From Thermoplasmata archaeon (GTDB lineage Archaea; Thermoplasmatota; Thermoplasmata; Lutacidiplasmatales; UBA184): a stretch of 40,265 bases of DNA. The stretch is taken from assembly GCA_030037735.1 (NCBI GenBank), contig JASHQC010000012.1, forward strand, positions 1 to 40,265, written 5' to 3'. Shown here piece by piece: positions 8,417 through 17,391 of this stretch. A program made the translations under genes and the position numbers. The notes beneath the pieces were generated by a model. That model saw nothing but the letters and a program-made list of their open reading frames with translations. It had not been told where the DNA came from and searched no databases. The stretch's first letter is position 1. The number at the start of each line of letters is the position of its first letter.

Positions 8417-10103
8417 ATGTTTGGCCGCGGCGGACAAGCGGCCAGAGGGCGGTCAGGTCCACTTCGCCCCACGCTACGGGAACAGGGATCTTGAGGCGAG
8501 AGAGGACCGAGGGGGCAATCTCCCCCATCTCCGCGACCACCTCCCCGGCAATTCGCAGACGAGCGCCCCGACCCGGGATGGTGCCCGGAAGCTCCGCCGG
8601 CTCGCGCACTCCGAGCGCACCGAAGGCCCCAACAAGATAATCCACCCACGTGGCGGCGTCGGCGAATCCGGCGCGCTCGCCCGCCTGAACGGCTCCCGCG
8701 TGCCAACTGGTCTTTCCGCCGCTGGATTCGGACGAATCTCGGGCCACGACGGGGCCTACGTCCGAGTACTGCTGCGGGAAGGCGTAGCGAACGTTCCGTT
8801 CGAGCGACGCCATGAGCGAAATCTGTAGCGAGTCTCGGATTCGGCTGTAAAGCTCGGAGACGGGGTTCACCAGTGTAATCGCGGACGATCGGCCGAGCAG
8901 CGTGACCATATCGTTCGAGCAAAGGACCGGGTTACGGAGCTCGACGAAGCCAAGCCCTAGGAACAGCTGCCGGACCGTCCGGCGGAAGCGAGTCTCCGCC
9001 AGTCTCTTCCCCCGGGTCGCACTGGGGGGCAGTACGGCTTCTTCCGGTACGATGCCGCGGGCGATCAGGATCTCCTCGGTCAGGTCCACCGACGTTTGAA
9101 GGTCGGGGCGCCACGGCGGAATCTCGACCCACCAACCGTCCGGCGCTTTCGTCCCGCCCAACCGGCTCTGGGCCAGATAGTCCTCCACCTGCTCATCGGG
9201 TAAAGAGAGGCCGATGAGGTCCTGCAGGGTGGAGGCGGTGAACGGAAGTCGCCGGGGGGAGATCCATCCAATCCCGGATTCGACATGGTCGGGGTACTCG
9301 ACCCGGAGCGGCTGGACCGCCCATCCGCGGGCCACGAACGGGAGCATCAGGAGCCCGACCGATTCCTCCACTCGGACGGCCCGCGTGCCGGTCGACTCGA
9401 GCAGGAGAGCTCGGTCTCCCAGCCGGACTTCGCCGGCCGTGCGCCCGTTGAGGATCGGGGGGAGGCTCAGGATCTGGCCGTCGGCGTCGCGCAACGTGAG
9501 GCATTCGCCATTCGAGCGGCCCAGGTGGGCATATCGTTGGGCCATCGGATGCTCGGCGAAGAACCGGGGTCCCTCGATCTCAGCAGGTCCGTCCAGCGGA
9601 TGGAAGCGAATGCCCTCGACCGGCTCGAGGTCATAACGGACCGGGGGCTTGAGCCTCTCCCACGAATACAGCCCGAGGCTCGCGGTACGGCGGTCGAGAC
9701 CGATCGTGGCGTGGAGCAATTCCTGGAACCGAATCGCTTCGGTGAACAGCCCGGCATCCAGCGCGACACCGGCGGGAGCCGTCAGAATCGCGCCGGCGAG
9801 GTACGGCCGGATCGTCGCGACCGAGGCCCCTACGAGAGCCGCTGGTCGGTCGAACGTCGGCGGCGGCTCGACCAGGGGTGCGGGCCCCTTCTTGAGGCCC
9901 AGGGCGCCTTGCAAGAACAGCGCGAGACCTCCCTCGGAGAGCATGTCGAGTCGGTCTGGGGTCACTTCGATGGTGAGAGCGTCTTCCGTCCAATCCGTGA
10001 GCTCCGCCTTGGACCGAAACAGTCGCTCCTCGAGCTCCTCCCGTTCCAACGGTTCGGCGAGCAGCTCGAGGACGCGATTCGCCGAGAGCACGCTCTGCGG
10101 CAT
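8412..10103 (-). CDS. pheT: Phenylalanyl-tRNA synthetase beta subunit
   Basis: This 563-residue protein is the archaeal-type beta subunit of the alpha2-beta2 PheRS that charges tRNA-Phe. The start [19 protein letters not shown], the segment [20 protein letters not shown], a central B3/B4-like editing region, the B5 segment ([16 protein letters not shown]) and the C-terminal catalytic-like fold ([18 protein letters not shown]) are all recognisable in order. The length is normal for archaea, with no N-terminal tRNA-binding domain. The ATG lies 2 nt after the pheS stop codon, so the subunits are co-expressed in stoichiometric order. No damage is seen. Confidence 0.96.
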   Translation of the reverse strand: MPQSVLSANRVLELLAEPLEREELEERLFRSKAELTDWTEDALTIEVTPDRLDMLSEGGLALFLQGALGLKKGPAPLVEPPPTFDRPAALVGASVATIRPYLAGAILTAPAGVALDAGLFTEAIRFQELLHATIGLDRRTASLGLYSWERLKPPVRYDLEPVEGIRFHPLDGPAEIEGPRFFAEHPMAQRYAHLGRSNGECLTLRDADGQILSLPPILNGRTAGEVRLGDRALLLESTGTRAVRVEESVGLLMLPFVARGWAVQPLRVEYPDHVESGIGWISPRRLPFTASTLQDLIGLSLPDEQVEDYLAQSRLGGTKAPDGWWVEIPPWRPDLQTSVDLTEEILIARGIVPEEAVLPPSATRGKRLAETRFRRTVRQLFLGLGFVELRNPVLCSNDMVTLLGRSSAITLVNPVSELYSRIRDSLQISLMASLERNVRYAFPQQYSDVGPVVARDSSESSGGKTSWHAGAVQAGERAGFADAATWVDYLVGAFGALGVREPAELPGTIPGRGARLRIAGEVVAEMGEIAPSVLSRLKIPVPVAWGEVDLTALWPLVRRGQTS

Positions 10104-10105
10104 GG

Positions 10106-11638
10106 TTAGTCCGGCCTCCCGGTCAGCCGGGCCCGGTCGTCGAGGTAGAGGTCCCGGATGTCGTTGTACCCGAGCGCGACGAGCGCGAGCCGGGTGATCC
10201 CGATCCCCCAGGCGGCGACCGGCACGTCAATCCCTAGGGGCCGGAGCACTTCGGGCCGGAGCATGCCGCCGGGAAAGATCTCCATCCAGCCCAGGCGCGA
10301 GTGCCGGACAAATCCTTCGATGGACGGCTCGGTGAACGGAAAGTAGCTGGGTCGAATCTTGAGCTCCGAGATTCCCAGCGCTTCGGCGAAGGCCTTGAAC
10401 ACCCCGACCAAATCTCGAACCGTGATGCCGGAGTCGCCCAGGATGCCTTCGCATTGCTCGAACTCGATGTGGTGGCGAGCGTCGAGCGCGTCCGGCCGGA
10501 AGTTCCGCCCGATGCAGTACATCCGGAACGGCGGAGCAGGACGCGCCGCCAAATAGCGCGCGGAGACCGCCGTGGTCTGCGAGCGGAGCAAGGGTCGGCG
10601 GGCCCGGTCGCGGGCGTACGGTGTGCGCCAGCCGGGCGAGACGGGCAATGTCTCCCCCGGCATCGGCCGCCCCTCGTGGACCGCGGCGACTCGGTCGATC
10701 AGGTCCGGAGGAAGAGGAGCCCCGGGGGCGGCGTTGACGAAGAACATGTCGTGGACGGAGCGAGCCGGGTGCTCCTGCGGCATGTTTAGTATGTCGGCGT
10801 TCCAGAACTCGGTCTCGAGCAGTGGGCCTTCGGCCTCCTCGAAGCCGAGGCCGATGAGGATCTCCTCCACCTCCTCAAGCCAGGCGAGGTACGGATGCGG
10901 CCGCGCCCCCTGCAGATACGGCACCGTGGCCCGCACGTCGTACGGGCGGAACGAGACGTGGGCCCACTCTCCGGACGAGAGCAGACTCGGGGTGAGGGCC
11001 CCGGCAAGGGGACGGCCGGCTTCGGGCAGCGGCAAGGCGATCCCCTCGGGGGAGGGGAGCCAGCGGCGCACGGAGTGACGTTCGGTGAGGACCAAGCCCC
11101 GCCGTTGGAGCTGCGAAAAGACCGCCGCATCGACCTCTTTCGCTCCGGTAGCCACCTGTTGCAGAACCTCCTCTTCCGGAAACGGCCGGTCGACGTCGGG
11201 CCGAGGCTCGGTCCAGTGGAACGGCATCCCGTCGGCCAGGTAATGGCGCCGACGGAGGATGCCGATCGCGGCGGCCTGCTCCTCGTTCGAGAGCCCTTCG
11301 GCCTCCACCTGGTCGGGGGTGAGTGTGCCCCCTCGACGGCGGAGCGCGAAGAGGAAGCGACGTTCCGGGAGCCCCCGCGCCCGCGCCTCTTCTCCGCGCC
11401 GGGTCAGTTTGCGCTCGACCCAGGAATCCTCCGTCGCCAGCGCGAGGTGCTTGGACCGCAGGCGCTCGAGGCTCCCGCGAAGGGCGTCGGCGGCGAGTCC
11501 AGTGCGATCGAGGAGAGCGGACTCTTCCTGGAGCACGTGCGGGGCGGCGCGGAGCGCTTCCAGCACCTGGCGCTCAGGCCCCGACAACGTGAGCGCGGTC
11601 GATGGATCGACCTCGGAGACGCTCTCCTCGTCCGGCAC
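10106..11638 (-). CDS. pheS: Phenylalanyl-tRNA synthetase alpha subunit
   Basis: The protein is the catalytic class II subunit of PheRS. About 150 N-terminal residues form winged-helix-like segments, as in archaeal and eukaryotic alpha subunits. The core follows with FRMYCIGRNFRPDALDARHH (motif 2), FEQCEGI, LKIRPSYFPFTEPS and AAWGIGITRLALVALGYND (motif 3). The frame extends to TTG at 11650. GTG at 11638 is preferred here because a TTAA box lies 27.5 nt upstream, the spacing seen at other leaderless genes in the window. This gives 510 residues, or 514 with the TTG start. It heads the run pheS-pheT-mcmA-mce-eno-rpsB. Confidence 0.95.
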   Translation of the reverse strand: MPDEESVSEVDPSTALTLSGPERQVLEALRAAPHVLQEESALLDRTGLAADALRGSLERLRSKHLALATEDSWVERKLTRRGEEARARGLPERRFLFALRRRGGTLTPDQVEAEGLSNEEQAAAIGILRRRHYLADGMPFHWTEPRPDVDRPFPEEEVLQQVATGAKEVDAAVFSQLQRRGLVLTERHSVRRWLPSPEGIALPLPEAGRPLAGALTPSLLSSGEWAHVSFRPYDVRATVPYLQGARPHPYLAWLEEVEEILIGLGFEEAEGPLLETEFWNADILNMPQEHPARSVHDMFFVNAAPGAPLPPDLIDRVAAVHEGRPMPGETLPVSPGWRTPYARDRARRPLLRSQTTAVSARYLAARPAPPFRMYCIGRNFRPDALDARHHIEFEQCEGILGDSGITVRDLVGVFKAFAEALGISELKIRPSYFPFTEPSIEGFVRHSRLGWMEIFPGGMLRPEVLRPLGIDVPVAAWGIGITRLALVALGYNDIRDLYLDDRARLTGRPD

Positions 11639-11661
11639 GGCGGCTCCCAATCGGAGCCGCG

Positions 11662-11669
11662 TGTTAAGG
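11662..11669 (-). promoter_or_regulatory. TATA-like box of pheS
   Basis: The minus strand reads CCCTTAACAC, with the TTAA core centred at about 11665.5. It lies in the 37-bp gap between the sedolisin stop and pheS and favours a leaderless start at GTG 11638. Confidence 0.5.
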
Positions 11670-11687
11670 GTTTGGAAATTCAGGAAT

Positions 11688-14309
11688 TCAGGGCCGGGCG
11701 AGTCCGCACTTCGGACAGGTCAGACTGAACGCAGGGATCACGGTCCCGCACGATGGGCACCGGACCGCGTCTGGCATTGGGGGCGGTGGCGGTGTCGTGA
11801 CGGGCGAGGAAGCCGAAGGGGAGAATGCGGATGCTGGCGTTACGGCGGAAGGCCGCACCGCGGTCGGGGAGCGAGAACTCTCGGCCACAGTCCCGCTCCT
11901 GGACGATGTCCAAGAGGTGGGTGGTGCAGAGGAGGGGACCGCACCGGGCGGGCCGGGGGGAGCCGAGGGCGGGGCGGGCGGGGATGCTACCCAGCCCGGT
12001 AAGGTGCCTGGATACCCTCCGACCCCAGCGGGCGGTGGCGCCGAACGCTGCATCCGTCGTTTGCTGCGGCGGCTCAGGGCGAGTCCGATGAGCAGGGCGA
12101 TCAAGATGACGAGCGTGAAGAACAGGACGTTGTACGGGAACGTGCTGAGCAGCGAGATGAAGCCGCCGCCGCTCAGGAGGCTCACCGAGACCATGGCGGT
12201 GGCCTGGCCGAAGAAACCGCCGGACAACAAGGTCGCGGAGACCTGGGCCTGGCCACCGAAGTAGCAGAAGGGGACGGTGAATTTGGCCCGGGCGGTTCCG
12301 TTCGAATCGGTCACGGTGGTCGCGTTACCAAACGTTCCCCCGCAGGGTCCGGTGTACCCCGTGGTGGCCGAGAAGACCAGGTTGACGGTCACATTGGCGA
12401 TCGGCCGGCCAGAGGTGGCGTTCTGGACCGCCACCGTGACCGTCGTCGATCCGCCAGGGAAAATCGTGTTCGGAACAGGGTTGAGGCCCAGTGAAACGAA
12501 CGTCGAGGTGAGGGCGGCGTAGAGGACGAGGGCCCGCGGGGTACCCCACCCGGTGACCAGGTCCCATCCGGGTTCGGCGGAGTTGAGACAGTTGCCTCCG
12601 GCCGTGACATCCGCGAAGGCCTGTAACGGATCGCCTTGTTCCTGCTCCTGCGATGCGAGCGCGTAGAGCCGAGGCGTCACGAACCCCAGCGGGGTGCCTC
12701 GGACCGCGTCCATTTCGCCGATGAGGCCGGCCCAAAAGGGAGTCGCAAAGCTCGTTCCGGCCAGCTGGTTCACCTGGCCATTGTAATAGATCATGTTGTC
12801 CGCCGCGGGGCCGGCCACATCGGGCACACCGCGTCCCCCGGATCCGATCGCCTTCGCGGCTGACCCCACCAGTTGCCAGCTCGGGGCCAAGTAGTCCGAA
12901 GAGAGTCCCCCGCCCGACTTGTTCCAGGCCGGCTGCGTGGCAATGCCGGTAATCTGACCGGTGAGCGACACGTTCAGCGTGGGCTGCGTTCCCCCGACCG
13001 CGATCACGTCAGGCGAGGACGCCGGGAACTCCACCTCGGGAGTGGGGGTGCACGCTCCATGCGAAAGTTGGCTGCCTCCATCGTCGCCGGACGCGGCGAG
13101 GACCGTGATCCCCCGGGTCTCGGCCTCCGCGAAGAGCGTTTCGTAGGCAGCCTCGAAGCTAGGGTCCTCACCTTCCGGAAGCCCGAACGACATCGAGATC
13201 ACATTGACGCCGGGGATCGATTCAATCGCGTAGTGGAGCGCGTCCTCCATCGGAGTGTCGTTGGGAGAGTAGGAGGGGGCCGGGCCGTCCGGCGCGTAGA
13301 CCGCGTCCAGGCTAGCGCCCGGCGCCATCGAGCCGGACCATTCGATGTCCAGGGTCAGTTCTTGCGGCCCTCCGCTCGGGTCGTCCACGGCGGTCGCCGC
13401 CGGCATGGGAGCGCCGTCGATCGGGTAGGGGGTGACCGTCGGCTGGACCGGGTACTCGGACGGGTAGTAGTTCGAGAAGAAGGTCGAGATGTCCGACGGA
13501 GAATAGCCGTCTCCCCAGAGGAGCAGTACGATGTTCTGACTGGCCGCCGAGTGGAAGGTCCCCGAGAGATTGTACAGCGCGTCGAAGCCGTACGCCCCAT
13601 GCGCTCCCGACGGGGTGACTTCCGTAGTCGTGCTCCCGATCTCGGTCGTGAGTCCCGGGGCCGAGGTGAGCGACGGTGTCACCGGCTCGAGAGGGAGCGA
13701 GAATTGGGAGAAGCCGGAGGAGAGTCCCGACACTGCCGAGATCTCCGCCTCCAGCGCCGGCGGCATAGTAGGGATAGCCTCCGGGAATTGGACCGGAACC
13801 CCGGCCACCGTTCCTCGAACGAGGTCCGTGCCGAACGCTGCCCCGACCCGAGTCGCCGGGCCCTGGACGGTCAGGGACAACCGGTCCGGCCACGTATGCA
13901 GTATCGTCAGGCCATATCCCTCGAAGTAGTCGATGACGGACTGATATTCGGCGATTGAGGGACTGTACTCCTGGTCGAATTCGGCGGACGTGAGCGGAGC
14001 GCCGCCTCCTACGGGTGCGTCAAACAGGGATAGGTTGCGCGGCCACAATGTCACCGCGACGCTCACCGGTCCTTGGGCGGCCGCCGCCGAAGCCGAATCT
14101 AGGTGAACGCCGGAGACGAACCCCGCCCGCTCCGCCCAGGGGCCGGACATTGAGGCAGGAAGCCCCACAACGGCGTCGGTGGTGGCCACGGAGAAGGGGC
14201 GGGAGGAGGACCCCGCGGAAGATATTCCGGTGGAGAGTCCGGGGACGACCAACACGGCGAGGACCGCCACGGATACGACGACGATCCAACGGGGCCGGGC
14301 CACGCTCAT
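11688..14309 (-). CDS. Membrane-anchored S53 (sedolisin/kumamolisin) peptidase with a cytoplasmic zinc ribbon
   Basis: Sedolisins are acid-active Ser-Glu-Asp endopeptidases. The 873-residue protein has a signal/TM segment at about residues 8-27 and a pro-kumamolisin-like prodomain to about residue 190. The catalytic domain contains QELTLDIEW (Glu and Asp near 317 and 321), VLAASGDDGG (oxyanion Asp) and LAGTSFATPFWAG with the nucleophile near Ser520. GGNCLNSAEPGWDLVTGWG is the calcium-site motif. An Ig-like domain follows (about 605-700), then a TM helix near 720-742 with a basic RRSKRRMQR inner flank. The tail is Pro/Ser-rich and ends in CPSCGTVIPAFSLTCPKCG, a zinc ribbon. The catalytic part therefore faces outside and the ribbon inside. 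GGAG lies 2 nt before ATG 14309; GTG at 14312 is an alternative start. Confidence 0.9.
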   Translation of the reverse strand: MSVARPRWIVVVSVAVLAVLVVPGLSTGISSAGSSSRPFSVATTDAVVGLPASMSGPWAERAGFVSGVHLDSASAAAAQGPVSVAVTLWPRNLSLFDAPVGGGAPLTSAEFDQEYSPSIAEYQSVIDYFEGYGLTILHTWPDRLSLTVQGPATRVGAAFGTDLVRGTVAGVPVQFPEAIPTMPPALEAEISAVSGLSSGFSQFSLPLEPVTPSLTSAPGLTTEIGSTTTEVTPSGAHGAYGFDALYNLSGTFHSAASQNIVLLLWGDGYSPSDISTFFSNYYPSEYPVQPTVTPYPIDGAPMPAATAVDDPSGGPQELTLDIEWSGSMAPGASLDAVYAPDGPAPSYSPNDTPMEDALHYAIESIPGVNVISMSFGLPEGEDPSFEAAYETLFAEAETRGITVLAASGDDGGSQLSHGACTPTPEVEFPASSPDVIAVGGTQPTLNVSLTGQITGIATQPAWNKSGGGLSSDYLAPSWQLVGSAAKAIGSGGRGVPDVAGPAADNMIYYNGQVNQLAGTSFATPFWAGLIGEMDAVRGTPLGFVTPRLYALASQEQEQGDPLQAFADVTAGGNCLNSAEPGWDLVTGWGTPRALVLYAALTSTFVSLGLNPVPNTIFPGGSTTVTVAVQNATSGRPIANVTVNLVFSATTGYTGPCGGTFGNATTVTDSNGTARAKFTVPFCYFGGQAQVSATLLSGGFFGQATAMVSVSLLSGGGFISLLSTFPYNVLFFTLVILIALLIGLALSRRSKRRMQRSAPPPAGVGGYPGTLPGWVASPPAPPSAPPGPPGAVPSSAPPTSWTSSRSGTVAESSRSPTAVRPSAVTPASAFSPSASSPVTTPPPPPMPDAVRCPSCGTVIPAFSLTCPKCGLARP

Positions 14310-14343
14310 CACTCCGGATAGTGCGTGAATTAGACGAACTGCT

Positions 14344-14391
14344 CGCTATCAACCTTCCGGAGCGTTCGCGCGCTACCGAGTGTCGATAGCG
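14344..14391. repeat. Inverted repeat between the S53 peptidase and gltD-like genes
   Basis: CGCTATC (14344-14350) and GATAGCG (14385-14391) form a perfect 7-bp inverted repeat with a 34-nt spacer. It sits in the 90-bp gap upstream of the peptidase start and downstream of the gltD stop. It could be an operator or part of a 3' hairpin; no evidence decides between these. Confidence 0.35.
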
Positions 14392-14399
14392 GTGTCGGG

Positions 14400-15857
14400 T
14401 CAGTCGCGGATGGGCGAAGTGTACCCCGGTGGCAGCTTGTACGGCTTCGACGCTCCGAACGGGTCCGGCCGGGGACCTGGCGTTTCTCCTCGGAGTCCGC
14501 ACAGGTATGCGTCCACCGCTTGGGCGGCCTCGCTGGCCGTCCCCATGGCGTAGACGACGGACTTGCCGCCCGCGGCGAACACCCCGGGCACTGCCGTGGC
14601 GTAGCCCGGGCCCTTGCCCTCCGGCCAGCCGCCGGAGGCGATCTTGAGGTCCAGCTCCGCGGGGAATCCCTCGAGGTCGGCGCGCTGCCCCACGGCGACG
14701 ATAAGGGTGTCGCACGCCAGCGTCTCCTCGGAGCCCGGAACGGGGACCGGTGTCCGGCGGCCCTTGGCGTCGGGAGGGCCCAGCTCCATCGATTGCACGA
14801 CCAGTCCCTCGACACGGCCATTTCCGACGACACGGACCGGCGCCTTTTGGAACACGAATTCCACGTGCTCCTGCTCCGCTCCATGGACCTCCTCGCGGTC
14901 CGCCGGCATCTCGTCGCGACTGCGTCGGTACACGAGTCGCACGCGCCCGCCGTGGGCCAGCCGTACGGCGCTACGGACCGAGTCCATCGCCACGTCGCCG
15001 CCTCCGACGACGATGATGTTGCTGCCGAGCTGAGGGTACTGCCCCTTGTGGATCGCCTTCAGCATCGAGAGGGCGGGATACACCCCGGGCATATCCTCGC
15101 CGGGGATTCCCATCACGCGGTGCGTCGAGGTGCCGATCGACACGAACACCGCTTGGTACCCGTCCTTGAGCAGGTCCTCCGGCTTCAGCGTCTTTCCCAC
15201 CCGGACGTCGGTCTTCCATACGACGTCGAGGTTGCGGAACCGGCGCAGGTCGGTTCGAATGTCGTCATCGGTCATGCGGTACGCCGGGATGGTTCGCATG
15301 AGACCTCCCTCGGAATCCTCCTGCTCGAGGACCGTCACTGAGTAACCGCGGATGCCCAGCTCCCAGGCCGCCATGATGCCGGCCGGGCCCCCGCCGACCA
15401 CGGCAACCCGCTGGCCTTTGGGCTTCGACGGGACGTACGCGATGTCGGAGTTTCCGAGCTCGAGGGCAGATCGCTTGAGCTCCCGAATGGCGATCGGGAC
15501 ACCCTTCTTCGTGATGACGCACGACTCTTCGCAGTAGCGGTAGCAGACCTTGCAGAGTGACGTGGCCAACGGGTTGTCCTGCACGGTCACTTTCGCGGCC
15601 TCGTCGAACTTCTCTTCGGCGACCAGCTTGATGTATTCTCGGCAGTCTTGCGTGATCGGGCAGGCCTCGACGCACCACGGTCGCCGGCATTGGATGCATC
15701 GCTTGGCCTCGAGCACCGCGTCCTGCGGGGAGTAGGCGTGGATGATTTCCCGGAAATCCTCGACCCGGGCGGCGACCGGTTCCTCCGGAACCGGTACTCG
15801 GACCGGGTTCAGTTTGGGGGGAGTGGGACGGGCTGGTGCCGCCGCTGCGGACGCCAT
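14400..15857 (-). CDS. GltD-like NADPH-dependent flavoprotein (glutamate synthase small-subunit family)
   Basis: The 485-residue protein matches stand-alone GltD/GltA-type FAD and NAD(P)H oxidoreductases. The N-terminal domain has two Fe-S motifs, CIQCRRPWCVEAC (near residue 51) and CKVCYRYCEESC (near residue 97). The first Rossmann motif is VAVVGGGPAGIMAAWELG (FAD) and the second IIVVGGGDVAMDSVRSA (NAD(P)). VPGVFAAGG near the C-terminus is the usual late FAD motif. No large GltB/glutamine amidotransferase partner is nearby. It may act as an electron-donor subunit, as an NfnB-like or sulfide-dehydrogenase-like enzyme, or as archaeal glutamate synthase; the sequence does not decide. ATG at 15857 is chosen although the frame is open upstream, because family similarity begins after it and a TATA-like box lies about 34 nt before it. 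Confidence 0.85.
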   Translation of the reverse strand: MASAAAAPARPTPPKLNPVRVPVPEEPVAARVEDFREIIHAYSPQDAVLEAKRCIQCRRPWCVEACPITQDCREYIKLVAEEKFDEAAKVTVQDNPLATSLCKVCYRYCEESCVITKKGVPIAIRELKRSALELGNSDIAYVPSKPKGQRVAVVGGGPAGIMAAWELGIRGYSVTVLEQEDSEGGLMRTIPAYRMTDDDIRTDLRRFRNLDVVWKTDVRVGKTLKPEDLLKDGYQAVFVSIGTSTHRVMGIPGEDMPGVYPALSMLKAIHKGQYPQLGSNIIVVGGGDVAMDSVRSAVRLAHGGRVRLVYRRSRDEMPADREEVHGAEQEHVEFVFQKAPVRVVGNGRVEGLVVQSMELGPPDAKGRRTPVPVPGSEETLACDTLIVAVGQRADLEGFPAELDLKIASGGWPEGKGPGYATAVPGVFAAGGKSVVYAMGTASEAAQAVDAYLCGLRGETPGPRPDPFGASKPYKLPPGYTSPIRD

Positions 15858-15886
15858 GGGGATTCCTGTTCCGATTTCCCGTGCGA

Positions 15887-15894
15887 AGAATAAG
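15887..15894 (-). promoter_or_regulatory. TATA-like box of the gltD-like gene
   Basis: The minus strand reads CGTCTTATTC, centred about 34 nt before ATG 15857. It predicts a leader of about 8 nt that would include AGGA. Confidence 0.45.
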
Positions 15895-15976
15895 ACGCTT
15901 GCGCGAGTCAATACACCACATGCCCGCGGTCTCGTAGAATTACGGCGAGTTCGGTCACACCAGCGCGTGGGCCAAG

Positions 15977-15985
15977 AGATAAAGA
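15977..15985 (+). promoter_or_regulatory. Putative TATA box of srp54
   Basis: GAGATAAAG lies in the divergent gap between the gltD-like gene and srp54, about 61 nt before ATG 16042. That predicts a leader of roughly 35 nt. GGAGG at 16020-16024 is in the leader but too far from the ATG for a normal Shine-Dalgarno. Confidence 0.4.
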
Positions 15986-16041
15986 GCCCTGGACTTCCTT
16001 CCGAGGACCGCGTACTCTTCGGAGGACGCCCCGGGTCATCC

Positions 16042-17379
16042 ATGGTGCTAGAATCACTGGGAAAGTCGCTCCGCGGCGTGCTCCAGCGCATTGCGCGGAG
16101 CAACACGGTCGACGAGGCCCTGATCGCGGAGGTCGTCCGCGACATCCAGCGCGCGCTGCTGCAGGCGGACGTCAACGTTCAGTTGGCCATCGACCTGACA
16201 CAGCGCGTCAAAAAGAGGGCGCGCGAAGAGAAGCCGCCGGCGGGGGCCAGCGTCCGGGATTTCCTCGTGCGGATCATTTACGAAGAGATCCGCGGGATTC
16301 TAGGAAAGGACCGGCCGTTTGAAGTCAAGCCACGGAAGATCCTCCTCGCCGGGCTATTCGGCCAGGGGAAGACCACGACCGCGGGTAAGCTGGCCCGGTA
16401 CTTTCAGAAGAAGGGGGTCCGGGTACTGCTCGTCGGCGCGGACATTCATCGGCCCGCCGCCATTGACCAGCTGGAACAACTCGCCAAGAAGGTAGGATCT
16501 GAGTTCTACACTGACCGGAACGAAAAGCGCGCCGAGCGCATCGTGGAAGAGGCGTTGGTCAGGGCTCCGCCGCACGTGGCGGTGCTCGTGGACACTGCGG
16601 GCCGGTCGGGAATCGACCCGGACCTGATCGCGGAGCTTCAGCGGACGAGGGAGGTGCTTCAACCCGACGAAACTTTTCTCGTCCTGGATGCGGCGATGGG
16701 CCAAGCCGCCGGCCGCAGCGCGCAGGCGTTCCAAACGGCAGTGGGGCTGACTGGCGTGGTCCTGACGAAGCTGGACGGCTCCGCGAAAGGGGGCGGGGCG
16801 CTCTCGGCCGTCGCCGCGACCGGAGCGCCGATCCTGTTCATCGGAACTGGGGAGCACATCGACGAGCTGGAGCGGTTCGACCCGACCCGGTTCGTCTCCC
16901 GCCTGCTGGGCATGGGGGACATCCAGACTTTGCTCGAGCATTTCGAGGAGCTCTCGAACAAGGAGGAGGCCGAGAAGGTCGCCGAGAGCATGATGGCCGG
17001 CCGCTTCTCGCTTCGGGACATGCGGGTCCAACTCGATTCCCTTGGACAGCTGGGACCGTTCTCCAAGATCATCGGCATGCTGCCGGGACTGGGGCCGGTG
17101 AAGGTCGACGAGAAGCAGGTCGAGGACTCCCAGGTGAGGCTCCGTCGTTTCCGGTCGATGCTCGACTCGATGACGGCCGAGGAGCTCGATCATCCGATGG
17201 TCATCAAGGGCGACCGCATCCGGCGGATCGCCCGCGGGAGCGGCCAGAAACCTCAGGAGGTCCGGCAGCTGCTCAAGTTCTGGGAGACCACCCGGAAGGC
17301 GGCCCACGGTATTGCGAGCAATCGAAAGCTTCGTCGCCAGCTGGAACGGCACCTCGCTGGGGGGGAGCTCAAGGCCTAG
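16042..17379 (+). CDS. srp54: Signal recognition particle GTPase SRP54 (Ffh)
   Basis: SRP54 binds 7S RNA and signal sequences and delivers ribosomes to the membrane through FtsY. The 445-residue protein has the helical N domain (VLESLGKSLRGVLQRIARSN), then the G domain with GLFGQGKTTT near residue 105, VGADIHRPAA, DTAGRSG and TKLDGSAKGGG. The methionine-rich M domain starts near residue 326 (FSLRDMRVQLDSLGQLGPFS and IGMLPGLG) and carries the RNA-binding RIARGSG segment. ATG at 16042 gives the canonical start; the longer open frame upstream has no family similarity. It is followed after 12 nt by a small membrane protein gene and then pth2. The length is normal and all motifs are intact. Confidence 0.97.
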   Translation: MVLESLGKSLRGVLQRIARSNTVDEALIAEVVRDIQRALLQADVNVQLAIDLTQRVKKRAREEKPPAGASVRDFLVRIIYEEIRGILGKDRPFEVKPRKILLAGLFGQGKTTTAGKLARYFQKKGVRVLLVGADIHRPAAIDQLEQLAKKVGSEFYTDRNEKRAERIVEEALVRAPPHVAVLVDTAGRSGIDPDLIAELQRTREVLQPDETFLVLDAAMGQAAGRSAQAFQTAVGLTGVVLTKLDGSAKGGGALSAVAATGAPILFIGTGEHIDELERFDPTRFVSRLLGMGDIQTLLEHFEELSNKEEAEKVAESMMAGRFSLRDMRVQLDSLGQLGPFSKIIGMLPGLGPVKVDEKQVEDSQVRLRRFRSMLDSMTAEELDHPMVIKGDRIRRIARGSGQKPQEVRQLLKFWETTRKAAHGIASNRKLRRQLERHLAGGELKA

Positions 17380-17391
17380 GTCGGACCTCCC

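Noticed and set aside
8389-8922. Extended mutase reading frame into pheT
   Set aside because: It overlaps the conserved C-terminus of pheT in another frame and lacks mutase similarity.
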